64,000 nt of DNA from Halomicrococcus gelatinilyticus (GTDB lineage Archaea; Halobacteriota; Halobacteria; Halobacteriales; Haladaptataceae): positions 496,001 to 560,000 of the forward strand of contig CP100465.1 in assembly GCA_024227995.1 (NCBI GenBank). Direction: 5' to 3'. A program made the translations under genes and the position numbers. The stretch's first letter is position 1; each line of letters starts with the position of its first letter. Positions 16,119 to 24,705 of this stretch are shown here, in pieces. The notes below the pieces were generated by a model. It did no database searches and was not told the DNA's origin. It saw only the letters and a list, made by a program, of their open reading frames with translations.

Positions 16119-16328
16119 TCAGTTGGTCCTGATGCCGAGCGCCGAGTAGAGGCCGCACGTGCCGGTCGCGCCCGTCGCCAGCAGCACGAGGGAGGCGATG
16201 CCGAGGATGGGCGAGAGTATCTCGTTGGCCGACACGTAGTCGCCGAGGATGGCGAGCGAGGCGATGCCCAGCAGGGCGCCGACAGCGATGCGAGCGAGCT
16301 TGTCAGTCTGGCCGACGTTCTGTTCCAT
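16119..16328 (-). CDS. DUF2892-type small membrane protein (YgaP-like)
   Basis: The 69-aa protein has two predicted helices (IAVGALLGIASLAILG and ILSPILGIASLVLLATGATG) and the family ending CGLYSALGIRTN. The N-terminal MEQNVGQTDKLAR is typical of DUF2892. The function is unknown; in bacteria the domain can be fused to rhodanese. It lies alone and convergent with psmA. Confidence 0.85.
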   Translation of the reverse strand: MEQNVGQTDKLARIAVGALLGIASLAILGDYVSANEILSPILGIASLVLLATGATGTCGLYSALGIRTN

Positions 16329-16550
16329 ACGACGGACTTCGTCGCGACCGCACAAGAATCTTCGCCCGTCGTCGTTTGGGCCGCAGGAAGGCCCAGTCCG
16401 CGATCGTCCGTCCGACTTCACAGTGTCGTCGTTCCGAGAGGTTCCGCGTGATGTAAGCGACCGTCGACACCAGAGCGGCGGTGTCGAACGACTCACCGCG
16501 ACCGACCGGGAACGACTGTATTGATAGCCCTGGACGACCACGTCTCTAGC

Positions 16551-17225
16551 ATGTACGAATCGGTGGTGTTCGACGTCGACGGCGTGTTGCTGCGGCCGCA
16601 CGCCGACCACCCGGACGTGTACCGCGACGCGGTCGTGACGGCGTTCCAGTCGTTCGACGTCACCCCGCCCGCGTCCGACGTCGAGGCGTTCTTCGGCGGG
16701 GCGAGCAAGTCGCTCGACTCGATGCGACAGGTGTGCGAGCGCCACGGCGTCGACTTCGAGTCGTTCTGGCCGAAGCGCGAGCGCGAATCCGCGAACCTCC
16801 AGCGGCGGATGATGGAGCGCCGCGAGCGCGACCTCTACGACGACTGCGCGGTCGTCGCGACGCTCGCGGAGACGCACGACCTCGGCCTGGTCTCCAACAA
16901 CCAGCACGCGACCGTCGAGTTCATGGTCGACCACTTCGGCCTCGACGACCACTTCGAGACGGCGTACGGCCGAAGCCCGACCATCGAGGGCTACCGGCGG
17001 ACGAAGCCGGACACCCACTACATCGAGCGGGCGCTCGAGGACCTCGGCACCCGGTCCGCGCTCTACGTCGGCGACAGCGCGAGCGACGTCGTCGCGGCCC
17101 ACCGGGCGGGCCTCGACTCGGCGTTCGTCTGGCGCGACCACCGCAACGACTACGAACTGTCCGAAGAGCCGACGCACGAGATCGACCGCCTGACCCAACT
17201 CGCGGATCTGGTCGCGGACGGATAG
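16551..17225 (+). CDS. HAD-superfamily hydrolase (phosphatase-like)
   Basis: The 224-aa protein has motif I VFDVDGVLL (nucleophile and acid/base Asp), a helical cap, motif II LVSNN, a Lys in RRTKPDT and motif III YVGDSASDVVAAHRAG. This layout fits subfamily I phosphatases such as phosphoglycolate phosphatase or beta-phosphoglucomutase; the substrate cannot be told. The ATG at 16551 is selected because a TATTGATA box lies about 30 nt upstream; ten additional codons would be possible from 16521. Confidence 0.85.
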   Translation: MYESVVFDVDGVLLRPHADHPDVYRDAVVTAFQSFDVTPPASDVEAFFGGASKSLDSMRQVCERHGVDFESFWPKRERESANLQRRMMERRERDLYDDCAVVATLAETHDLGLVSNNQHATVEFMVDHFGLDDHFETAYGRSPTIEGYRRTKPDTHYIERALEDLGTRSALYVGDSASDVVAAHRAGLDSAFVWRDHRNDYELSEEPTHEIDRLTQLADLVADG

Positions 17226-17405
17226 GGAGCTACCGACGAGCGAACCCGTCGAACGGCCTGGCTGTCGGTGCGGCCACGCACCGATTCGATACAGAGATCG
17301 TCGGTACGAGGAGTTCGATGACCCGAGAACGCCGGTTCTGAACGTGTCAGGTTCCTTCGACCAGTTCGGGAAACACCTTTTAGGCGTGCGGAACTATCCC
17401 CCGGT

Positions 17406-18131
17406 ATGATTTCACTTGAGGACGCGGTCACCGCCCGCCTCGAATCTCACGGCGAGCGATTCGAGGTGCTCGTCGACCCGGACGCGGCGCTCGCCATCAA
17501 GCGCGGCGAGTTCGACGGCGAACTGGAGGACGTCATCGCCGCGGAGGACGTGTTCGAGAACGCCAGCCGCGGTGACCGACCGGCCGAGACCGCACTCGAA
17601 GAGGTGTTCGAGACGACCGAACCGCTGGAGATCATCCCCGAGGTCATCCGGGAGGGAGAGATCCAGATCACGGCCGAGCAGCGCAAGGAGATGCAGGAGC
17701 AGAAACACCGGAAGCTCGTCGACCGCATCACGCGCAACGCGGTCAATCCGCAGATGGACAACGCGCCACACCCGCCGGAACGCATCGAGAGCGCGCTGGA
17801 GGAGGCCGACTTCAGCGTCGACCCCATGGAACCCGTCAGCCAGCAGGTCGACGAGGCCCTCGAAGCCCTGCGGCCCGTCATCCCCATCCGCTTCGAGGAG
17901 GTCACCATCGCGGTGCAGGTACCGCCGGACTACGCCGGTAGCGCGCAGTCGAAGATCCGCCAGTTCGGCGACCTCGAACGCGAGGAGTGGCAGAACGACG
18001 GCTCCTGGGTCGGCGTGCTGACGTTCCCCGCGGGGATGCAGAACGAGTTCTACGACACGGTGAACGAACTCTCCAGCGGCGAGGCCGAGACGCGCATCAT
18101 CAAGGACGAGGACGACCTGAAGACGCGGTAG
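17406..18131 (+). CDS. SBDS/Sdo1 ribosome maturation factor
   Basis: The 241-aa archaeal SBDS homologue acts in late 50S maturation, releasing the anti-association factor aIF6 with an EF-2-like GTPase. It has the N-terminal FYSH domain (MISLEDAVTARLESHGERFE; VFENASRGD), the central helical domain (ITAEQRKEMQEQKHRKLVDRI) and the C-terminal ferredoxin-like domain (PIRFEEVTIAVQVPPDYAG). A TTTTTAGG box lies ~30 nt before the ATG. In many archaea it starts a superoperon with exosome genes; here the next gene is unrelated and in the opposite direction. Confidence 0.93.
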   Translation: MISLEDAVTARLESHGERFEVLVDPDAALAIKRGEFDGELEDVIAAEDVFENASRGDRPAETALEEVFETTEPLEIIPEVIREGEIQITAEQRKEMQEQKHRKLVDRITRNAVNPQMDNAPHPPERIESALEEADFSVDPMEPVSQQVDEALEALRPVIPIRFEEVTIAVQVPPDYAGSAQSKIRQFGDLEREEWQNDGSWVGVLTFPAGMQNEFYDTVNELSSGEAETRIIKDEDDLKTR

Positions 18132-18276
18132 TCGGCGGACCATCCTGCGGAAGCGGTCCGCGGGCTGGTAATCGCCGTCGTGGTCGATTCTTCCCGGCTT
18201 CTCGACGGGCGCGACGTCGAGACCCTGGTCCACGGTCTCGGCGTTCGGTTACGGGAGGCGAAAACGTGAGTGGCAA

Positions 18277-18564
18277 TCAGTGCGAGTGGCCGGTCGCCTG
18301 CTCGAAGCTGATGCCCAGTCGCTCCTCGAACTGCTCGCGGGCCCGCTCCTCGATGCTCTCCAGTTCGGGGTCGACCTCGCCCTGCGCGTGGTGGACCGCG
18401 CCGTGGACCTGCTGGACGAGGGAGATGAGCGCCATGTCGCCGACGACCGTCGGCCTGGTGTCGTCCTCCTCCTGGAGCAACTCGACGAGGCCGGACGGGA
18501 GTTCGAGGTCGTCGCTGTCGCCGTCGGGGCCTTCGATGGTGTACGTGACAGTATCGTCTGTCAT
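18277..18564 (-). CDS. Conserved haloarchaeal protein, 95 aa, unknown function
   Basis: An acidic soluble protein with no TM segment: a beta-rich start (TVTYTIEGPDGD), then helical segments (GDMALISLVQQVHGAVHHAQGE) and a His-ended tail (EQATGHSH). The start at 18564 is supported by a CTTAAG box about 25 nt upstream. The style is that of conserved small haloarchaeal proteins without assigned function. Its neighbours do not indicate a role. Confidence 0.7.
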   Translation of the reverse strand: MTDDTVTYTIEGPDGDSDDLELPSGLVELLQEEDDTRPTVVGDMALISLVQQVHGAVHHAQGEVDPELESIEERAREQFEERLGISFEQATGHSH

Positions 18565-18678
18565 GGCGTCGACTTCGGCGGCCGTACTTAAGGGTCTGTG
18601 GGAACCGAACGAGCGGGTCGTCGTCGAGGAGTGAAGACCGAACCGCAAAAAGCGAAGCCCGCGAGCGGGAGTCCGCCG

Positions 18679-20004
18679 TCAGTCGTCGGAGGCGGCCGCG
18701 CCTTCCTGGGCGGCGGCTGTCTCGCCCTGTTCGGCCGATTCGAGGTAGTCGTCGGCGTCGATCGCCGCCTTGGCACCCATGCCGGCGGCGGTGACGGCCT
18801 GCTGGTAGTGGTAGTCGACGACGTCGCCGGCGCCGAAGATGCCGGGGACGTCGGTCTCCGTCTGGCCGCCGCCCTTGCCGCCGTGGGTGACGACGTAGCC
18901 GTCCTCGTCGAGGTCGACGCCCGTGTCCTGGAGGTAGCCCGTGTTCGGCGTGTGGCCGATGGCGATGAACACCGCGCCCACGTCGAAGTCGAACTCCTCG
19001 GTCTCGGGGTCGTCGCGCTTCTCGGAGGGGTGGCCCTCGGGATTGCGGACCATGGTGACGTCGTCGACGCCGTCCTCGGGCGTGCCGTTGATCTCGACGA
19101 CCTCTGTGTTCTTCATGATCTCGACCTCGTCCTCCTCGACCTTCTGCTGGATGCGGTCCTGCCAGTAGTCCTCCGCGCGGAACTCCTCGCGGCGGTGGAC
19201 GATGTACACCTTCTCCGCGAACTTCGTCAGGAAGTTGGCCTCCTCGAATGCGGCGTCGCCGCCGCCGACGACGATCATCTCCTCGCCGCGGAAGAACGCG
19301 CCGTCGCAGGTGGCGCAGGTGGACACGCCGTAGCCCATCAGTTCGTCCTCGCCGGGGATGGAGAGCGTGCGCGCGCTCGCGCCGCTGGCGGCGATGAGCG
19401 CGTCGGTGGTGTAGACGTCGCCGTTCGAGAGTTCGACGCGGAACGGTCGCGAGGAGTCGTCGACGTCCTCGATGATGCCGTTCTGGACCTCGGCACCGAA
19501 CCGTTCGGCCTGCTCCTGCATGTTGTTGATGAGGTCCGGTCCGCTGATGCCGTCCGGGAAGCCGGGGTAGTTCTCGACGTCGGTGGTGAGCGTGAGCTGG
19601 CCGCCGGGCTCGTCGCCCTGGAGCACCAGCGGCTCGTTGTTCGCGCGGGCGGCGTAGATGGCGGCCGTCAGCCCCGCGATACCGCTGCCGGAGACGATGA
19701 GCCGCCGGTGCTCGGGCTCGGTACCGCCGTCGGCCGCGAGGCGGCCGAGCTTCTGGTCGAGTTCGCCGGTCTCGTCCATCGCGCAGGTGTGCTCCCAGCC
19801 GCCGATGAACTCGTCGTTCACGAACACCTCCGGCGCGGTCGTGCGACCGTTCGCGCGCTCGACCATCTCCTCGAACAGTTCCTCGTCGCCCGTCACGTTG
19901 TGGGTCTCGTACTCGACGCCCTTCTCGTCGAAGAGGTCCTTCGCCTTCTCACAGTACGGACACACATCTTTGGTGTATATCTCGACGCGCGGCTGTTCGC
20001 TCAT
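18679..20004 (-). CDS. Glutaredoxin-thioredoxin reductase fusion
   Basis: The 441-aa, two-part protein begins with a glutaredoxin-like domain (residues ~5-90) with CPYC at 15-18, the cis-Pro region TTAPEVFV and a GG turn (FIGGW). A thioredoxin reductase-type flavoprotein follows: FAD site SGSGIAGLTAAIYAAR (~105-120), the redox-active CATC at 230-233, an NADPH site VVGGGDAAFEEA, an HRREEFRAE segment characteristic of TrxR, and GIFGAGDV near the C-terminus. It probably delivers electrons from the flavin disulfide to its own glutaredoxin module, acting as a self-contained thiol-disulfide reductase. The Ala/Glu-rich C-terminal tail is low complexity. It is monocistronic. Confidence 0.92.
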   Translation of the reverse strand: MSEQPRVEIYTKDVCPYCEKAKDLFDEKGVEYETHNVTGDEELFEEMVERANGRTTAPEVFVNDEFIGGWEHTCAMDETGELDQKLGRLAADGGTEPEHRRLIVSGSGIAGLTAAIYAARANNEPLVLQGDEPGGQLTLTTDVENYPGFPDGISGPDLINNMQEQAERFGAEVQNGIIEDVDDSSRPFRVELSNGDVYTTDALIAASGASARTLSIPGEDELMGYGVSTCATCDGAFFRGEEMIVVGGGDAAFEEANFLTKFAEKVYIVHRREEFRAEDYWQDRIQQKVEEDEVEIMKNTEVVEINGTPEDGVDDVTMVRNPEGHPSEKRDDPETEEFDFDVGAVFIAIGHTPNTGYLQDTGVDLDEDGYVVTHGGKGGGQTETDVPGIFGAGDVVDYHYQQAVTAAGMGAKAAIDADDYLESAEQGETAAAQEGAAASDD

Positions 20005-20232
20005 GCTACAATATCATTCGTGGCGAGGTATTTACCTTGCGTTGTCCCGGCAGGTTTCAGGGATTTCTGTGCCACGTCGAACCACTGCAGAGTGCCGTTC
20101 CAGCATTTCTCTCCGGGTCTGGCGTGGTATCGAGTCACGGGGTTACCGGGGCGAAACGGCACGGGGCGTCGACCGTCGACGGCCGACGTCCGCTCTCGAA
20201 GCGCTTAGGGCCGTGGTCGTTCTCGACCCGGT

Positions 20233-20517
20233 ATGGGCGCCGACCTCGAGGAGAAGACCGACCGGTACGAGCGACTGCTCGCCGAAGCGCTGGACGCCGC
20301 GACCGTCGCGCCACCCGCGGACACCCCGATGGGCGAGGCGGCAGCCGACTGCCGCGAGATGGCCGAATCGTACCTCGACGACGGCCGTCACTTCCGCGAC
20401 GAGGACGACCTCGTGAACGCGCTGGCCTCGTTCTCCTACGGTCACGCCTGGCTCGACGCCGGTGCGCGCGTCGGGCTGTTCGAGGTCCCCACCGATGGCC
20501 ACCTGTTCACCGTCTGA
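20233..20517 (+). CDS. DUF357 family protein
   Basis: The 94-aa helical protein shows the archaeal DUF357 pattern: an N-terminal EEKTDRYERLLAEAL, MAESYLDDGRHFRDEDDLVNALASFSYGHAWLDAG, and a C-terminal GLF. The fold resembles a TPR-like helical hairpin; function unknown. It lies upstream of, but separated from, an HTH-membrane protein pair. Confidence 0.85.
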   Translation: MGADLEEKTDRYERLLAEALDAATVAPPADTPMGEAAADCREMAESYLDDGRHFRDEDDLVNALASFSYGHAWLDAGARVGLFEVPTDGHLFTV

Positions 20518-20600
20518 CCGCGACGGCAGCGTCGCTACACGCCAGCGGTTCGCTCACGGGGCGATGCGCTTACGGTCCAAGGCGATGTGGATGGGAACCG

Positions 20601-20876
20601 ATGGAGGCGGTCCTGTGGTACGTGCTCACCGGCACCCGTGGCGGTGCCAACCGCCTGCGGCTGCTCCGCGCACTGGACGAACGGCCACGGAACGCCAATC
20701 AGATCGCGAACGACCTGGACCTCGACTACAAGACGGTTCGTCACCACCTCGACGTCCTGGTGGAGAACGGAATCGTCGAGAGCAGCGGCGACGAGTACGG
20801 CGCGGTGTACTTCCTCACCGACGAGACCCGGGACCACTGGGAGACGGTGGCGGAGATAACGGCGGAGGTGGACTGA
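20601..20876 (+). CDS. ArsR-like winged-helix regulator
   Basis: The 91-aa protein is essentially one winged helix: GGANRLRLLRALDERPRNANQIANDLDLDYKTVRHHLDVLVENGIVE, then a beta wing EYGAVYFLTDETRDHWE. No metal-binding Cys cluster is seen, so the signal is unknown. The stop is followed one base later by the GTG start of a membrane protein, so the two are co-expressed; such pairs are common in haloarchaea and may sense a membrane or redox cue. That role is inference. Confidence 0.85.
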   Translation: MEAVLWYVLTGTRGGANRLRLLRALDERPRNANQIANDLDLDYKTVRHHLDVLVENGIVESSGDEYGAVYFLTDETRDHWETVAEITAEVD

Positions 20877-20877
20877 C

Positions 20878-21180
20878 GTGCTCTGGCTAGACATCGCACG
20901 CGTCGCCACGACGGTGAACGTCCTCCTGCTGGTCGGACTGACCTACGTCTGGCTGAACAACTACCGCCAGTTCCGCTCGAAGCACACGCTGGGTCTCTCG
21001 GTGTTCGCGCTCCTCCTGCTCGCCGAGAACGCACTGGCGCTGTACGTCTACCTCCTGCACGCCAGGCTCGTACACTGGTTCGCCACGGGAGTCCCGCCGC
21101 TGGCGTGGCGGGCGATGGTCGCGTTGCACCTGCTCGAACTCGGCGCGCTCCTGTTCCTCGCCTGGGTCACGTGGGACTGA
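20878..21180 (+). CDS. Three-helix membrane protein paired with HTH regulator
   Basis: The 100-aa protein starts at GTG 20878 and has three predicted helices (VNVLLLVGLTYVWL; LGLSVFALLLLAENALALYVYLL; ALHLLELGALLFLAWVTW). No known domain is named with confidence. It sits 1 nt after the winged-helix gene, which suggests it controls or is controlled by that regulator. Confidence 0.75.
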   Translation: MLWLDIARVATTVNVLLLVGLTYVWLNNYRQFRSKHTLGLSVFALLLLAENALALYVYLLHARLVHWFATGVPPLAWRAMVALHLLELGALLFLAWVTWD

Positions 21181-21304
21181 CGTTGCGGGCGGAAATCGAG
21201 GCGGCCTGACCCGTCGGGAGCGACGTGCTCCGGTGAGGATACTGGAGCGCGTGGTACTGTCAGCCACAATCCTTATCTGCTCCTCACTGCTCTGTACATC
21301 CGCA

Positions 21305-21499
21305 ATGGCGCAAGGTACGGTGACCTTCTTCAACGACACCGGCGGTTACGGTTTCATCGAGACCGACGACGCGGACGAGGACGTCTTCTTCCACATGGAG
21401 GACGTCGGCGGCCCCGACCTCGAGGAGGGCCAGGAGGTCGAGTTCGACATCGAGCAGGCCGACAAGGGACCGCGCGCGACCAACCTCGAACGTCTGTAA
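21305..21499 (+). CDS. Cold-shock protein (CspA family)
   Basis: The 64-aa OB-fold nucleic-acid chaperone has RNP1-like GGYGFIE and RNP2-like DVFFHM, both intact. The ATG at 21305 gives the standard MAQGTVTFFND N-terminus, and a CTTATC box about 30 nt upstream suits a leaderless transcript. Haloarchaea commonly have several paralogues. Confidence 0.93.
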   Translation: MAQGTVTFFNDTGGYGFIETDDADEDVFFHMEDVGGPDLEEGQEVEFDIEQADKGPRATNLERL

Positions 21500-21636
21500 C
21501 CTCGAACGACTGTAATCGTCGACGTCGACCGAACGGCCGAACCCGCTCCCGACGGGGCGACGCAGTTCGACAGCCGCTGCTCCGTCACCTGATGACACCA
21601 GCAAGACTTTTCTCACTTCCCTCCGACACAGCCATC

Positions 21637-21816
21637 ATGGTTGAGACGTACGTCCGACTTCTGTGTCCGGAGTGTGGGAAGAACTGGGAGTCGAATCCCG
21701 ACGACCTCCCGTCCCACGACGAACAGTTCCACTGTCCCAACTGTCACGCGACCCGCCGGACGGCCGAGTTCACGCGTACGGAGCGCGACCTGGAGACGCT
21801 GAAACAGCTAGGCTGA
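21637..21816 (+). CDS. Small zinc-ribbon protein
   Basis: The 59-aa protein has paired CPEC and CPNC knuckles 24 residues apart, in the order expected for a zinc ribbon. The rest is helical and charged. It may bind RNA or DNA or join a larger complex; no partner is evident. Its 3' end overlaps that of the convergent aIF2-beta gene by 9 bp. Confidence 0.8.
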   Translation: MVETYVRLLCPECGKNWESNPDDLPSHDEQFHCPNCHATRRTAEFTRTERDLETLKQLG

Positions 21817-22215
21817 CGTCGACGACTTCGCCCCGCAGGCCTCGCATCGAAGCAACAGCGCACCCTGTTCTCGCTCGAGACGCGTGTCGGGGAGACCGCA
21901 CTCCGAGCAGAGCACGAACCGGTCGGTGTACTCCTCGACGGCGTCGCCGATGCGGTCCTGACCGAACTCACCGGTCAGTCGCGCGCGCCCGCTCTCGTCG
22001 ATGTGCGCGCTCGTGCCGAGCTCGTCCTGCAGGAACTTGAGGACGTGCTCGTCCTCGCGGTCGAGCCGGTCCAGCGTGTCCTGGAAGTTCTCGTAGACCG
22101 TGACGTTCCCCTCCTGACGGACCTCGGGGGTCGGAACGTCGAACCGCTCGCTCCCCTCTTGGATGTCCGGCGTCTGTTCCAGCGCACGGTCGAGTTGTTC
22201 GTCGTAGCCTGGCAT
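21808..22215 (-). CDS. aif2b: Translation initiation factor aIF2 subunit beta
   Basis: The 135-aa protein matches archaeal aIF2-beta: an N-terminal helix that binds the gamma subunit (YDEQLDRALEQTP), the alpha-beta core around NVTVYENFQDTLDRLDRE, and a C-terminal zinc ribbon (CSECG ... CEACG). With alpha and gamma it delivers initiator Met-tRNA to the ribosome. It is close to the usual ~135-140 aa. Its stop overlaps that of the zinc-ribbon gene by 9 bp on the other strand. Confidence 0.94.
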   Translation of the reverse strand: MPGYDEQLDRALEQTPDIQEGSERFDVPTPEVRQEGNVTVYENFQDTLDRLDREDEHVLKFLQDELGTSAHIDESGRARLTGEFGQDRIGDAVEEYTDRFVLCSECGLPDTRLEREQGALLLRCEACGAKSSTSA

Positions 22216-22362
22216 GGGTGACCCAAAGGCCCTGGTCGTTAAAAACGTTTCAAACTGACTGGAAACGTCGCTGGCGGGACGCTACGACGCCAATACTACC
22301 AAGCCGTGTTAACGGTACTCAAGATAATAATATAACCCTGCAACTGTTACTCCAGCTTGCTT

Positions 22363-22599
22363 ATGAAGAAGCAGGAGCTCATCCATCTTCACGGCCTGCT
22401 TGCGGAGGTCGGGAACCATTACGAGGAGACGAACGACGAATCGATTACACTCGACGAGTACAACTCCCTCGGCGTACGACCAACGTCCATCCACAAATCG
22501 AAGACCGATCACAAAGCCGCTGTTTTTGCACTGTCGAAGGCGATCACTTCTTCCATGGAAGCGACCGAGCAGGAGACGGTCGCTCCCACGGCCGACTGA
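22363..22599 (+). CDS. UPF0058 family protein
   Basis: The 78-aa protein starts at the second in-frame start (MKKQELIHLHGLLAEV), which gives the standard UPF0058 N-terminus. An AATATA box lies roughly 30 nt upstream. The conserved part is the helix-turn-helix-like first 60 residues, ending DHKAAVFALSKAI; the Thr/Glu tail is variable. Function unknown. It is a common haloarchaeal family, often with several copies per genome. Confidence 0.88.
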   Translation: MKKQELIHLHGLLAEVGNHYEETNDESITLDEYNSLGVRPTSIHKSKTDHKAAVFALSKAITSSMEATEQETVAPTAD

Positions 22600-22809
22600 G
22601 CGAGAGCGCGACGGTCCCCTGGACGTCCCGATAACCAACCAGTGACGACGCCGGCCGAGCTCGTTGCTCCCGTTACCGTCCCCACCGACCGACAGGTATG
22701 CCAGCGTATGTGTCTATTATCAGATGAGATAACCGTCTGTGGGATTTAACACCTGTGTCCGAGAAAACAAATTCAGAGAGCAAACGCTCGCGGACACAAA
22801 CGGAGAAAC

Positions 22810-23409
22810 ATGACTGACAACGACAACGACAGCCGTCTTCCCGACCGCGGTCAGGTCGGTATCGGGACGCTCATCGTGTTCATCGCGATGGTACTGGTCG
22901 CCGCGATCGCGGCGGGCGTCCTCCTCAACACGGCAGGATTCCTGCAGAGCAAGGCCGAACAGACGGGCGAGGAGAGCACGAAACGGGTGACCGACCGCGT
23001 CTCCGTCATCAGCGCGATGGGCAACGTCACCTACGACAGCACAGATGACCGATACGAGGTGACCCACGTCAACCTCACGGTGATGAAGAGCCCGGGATCG
23101 GGCGACGTCAACCTCTCGACCGCCACCGTCCAGTGGCTCGGTCCGCGGACCGGGACCATCCTCACGAACGGGAGCACCGCCGACGCCGACCACTTCGCCT
23201 GGGAGACCATCCGCGACACCGACGGCTCGGCCCCCGTCCTGGACGAAAAGGACGACCGCGTCCGCATCGTGCTGAACGCCACCGCCCTCTCCGACAACCT
23301 GAAACAGCGTGAGGAGTTCTCGCTGAAGATCATCACCTCCACCGGAGCAGTGACCCACCATTACGGGCTTCCGCAGTCGATGCACGACGGCCACGACCTC
23401 GACCTCTAG
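22810..23409 (+). CDS. Archaellin (archaeal flagellin), away from any archaellum cluster
   Basis: The 199-aa class III signal peptide protein has a short charged leader ending in DRG, then [20 protein letters not shown], the nearly invariant archaellin N-terminal helix, continuing to [15 protein letters not shown]. PibD/FlaK should cut just before the hydrophobic helix. The C-terminal beta domain has five N-X-S/T sequons. No fla genes, chemotaxis genes or second archaellin are adjacent. A GGAG four bases before the ATG and a GATTTAAC box near 22743 suggest a leadered transcript of about 40 nt. An adhesive pilin with an archaellin-like helix is the alternative. Confidence 0.88.
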   Translation: MTDNDNDSRLPDRGQVGIGTLIVFIAMVLVAAIAAGVLLNTAGFLQSKAEQTGEESTKRVTDRVSVISAMGNVTYDSTDDRYEVTHVNLTVMKSPGSGDVNLSTATVQWLGPRTGTILTNGSTADADHFAWETIRDTDGSAPVLDEKDDRVRIVLNATALSDNLKQREEFSLKIITSTGAVTHHYGLPQSMHDGHDLDL

Positions 23410-23445
23410 CGGGGTCGCTCGTTCTCTTTTCCGTTCTCTTTCCCG

Positions 23446-24246
23446 TCAGCGCCGCCTGTCGTGCCAGGCCGGGAACTCCTCGCGAACCCGGTTCACCTGG
23501 TCGGTGTCGACGTCGGCGACGACGAGGTCCGGTTCGTCGCCCGTGCTGGCGAGCGGTGTCCCCCACGGGTCGTAGACGGTCGACCTGCCGAGCAGCGTGG
23601 CGTCCTCGAAGGAGCCTGCGCCGTTGACGGTGACGACGAACGACTGGTTCTCGATCGCTCGCGCCCTCGGGAGCACCTGCCAGTGCTCGACGCGGGGGTA
23701 CGGCCACGCGCTCGGCACGAAGACGACCGTCGCGCCGGCCTCCGCGATGTCCCGGTACAGTTCCGGGAACCGGAGGTCGTAACAGGTCGTCATCCCGATG
23801 GTGGTCCCCTCGAACTCCGCGAGGCCGAGCGACTCGCCGGGGACGAGCAGGTCGGCCTCCGCGGACTCGTACCCGAACAGGTGGTGCTTGCGGTAGACCG
23901 CCCGCCGGTGGCCGTCGCGGTCGAAGAAGACGGACGTGTTCGCCAGCCCCTCCTCGGCCGGCGTCTCCGAGTCGGTGGCGGCGAGGTCTTCGACGATGCT
24001 GCCGGCGAGTATCCCCACGCCGTGCTCGGCCGCCAGGTCGCTCATCCGCGACAGGGTGGGTCCAGAGAGCGACTCGGCGTGCCGCTGGTACGTGTCGAAG
24101 GCGAAGTAGCCGACGTTGAAGATCTCGGGGAGCGCGACCACGTCCGCGCCGCGGTCGGCCGCGGTCTCGACGGCGTCCTCGGCGCGCTGACGGTTGGCTT
24201 TCACGTGGCCCCCTTCGATCTCGAGCTGGGCGAGTGCGACTCTCAT
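23446..24246 (-). CDS. Carbon-nitrogen hydrolase (nitrilase superfamily)
   Basis: The 266-aa amidase has the catalytic triad of the family: Glu in VALPEIFNVGY, Lys in YRKHHLFG and Cys in MTTCYDLRFPEL. It resembles omega-amidase/Nit-type or N-carbamoyl amidase branches; the substrate cannot be fixed. The ATG overlaps the stop of the upstream SRPBCC gene by 4 nt, indicating an operon. Confidence 0.9.
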   Translation of the reverse strand: MRVALAQLEIEGGHVKANRQRAEDAVETAADRGADVVALPEIFNVGYFAFDTYQRHAESLSGPTLSRMSDLAAEHGVGILAGSIVEDLAATDSETPAEEGLANTSVFFDRDGHRRAVYRKHHLFGYESAEADLLVPGESLGLAEFEGTTIGMTTCYDLRFPELYRDIAEAGATVVFVPSAWPYPRVEHWQVLPRARAIENQSFVVTVNGAGSFEDATLLGRSTVYDPWGTPLASTGDEPDLVVADVDTDQVNRVREEFPAWHDRRR

Positions 24247-24668
24247 GACGCGACGCCGACCTCCTCACGGAGTTCGTTCTCCAGGTTCGTCAGTTCGTCG
24301 TCGAGATGGCGCTTGAAGTAGCGCTCGATCCCCGGGAGCCGCCCCTCGACGAGGAAGCGGTTGACGAGGCGACAGCCGTCGTCGGTCGGTTCGATCTCGT
24401 GCTCGCCGACGACGCGCATGGCCGACGCACGACCGACGAACTTCACGTACCGCGGCTCGTCCCGCTCGACGTCCTCCGTCTCGACGGGTATCGTCCGGTT
24501 GACGAGCGGAATCGGAAGTTCGATGTACCACGTCGCTCTGTCGGTGTCGACGTCGTAGTCTGCGACGACGCTGATGGCGCTCGCGCGGCGTTCTGGGTCG
24601 GCGATGAACTCCCAGACCTCCTCGGGTGGAACCGCGAGGTCGAACGTTCGCTCTACCCGGACGGTCAT
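24243..24668 (-). CDS. SRPBCC (START-like) ligand-binding protein
   Basis: The 141-aa protein has the START-like pattern: TVRVERTFDLAVPPEEVWEFIADPE, internal beta strands (ATWYIELPIPLVNRTIPV) and a long C-terminal helix. Relatives include polyketide cyclases and CoxG-like proteins that bind lipophilic ligands. It overlaps the nitrilase gene by 4 nt, so the two are co-expressed; a joint pathway cannot be named. Confidence 0.82.
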   Translation of the reverse strand: MTVRVERTFDLAVPPEEVWEFIADPERRASAISVVADYDVDTDRATWYIELPIPLVNRTIPVETEDVERDEPRYVKFVGRASAMRVVGEHEIEPTDDGCRLVNRFLVEGRLPGIERYFKRHLDDELTNLENELREEVGVAS

Positions 24669-24705
24669 ACGTCTACGTACGTGGGGAGCGGTAAAAACTC
24701 GTCCC

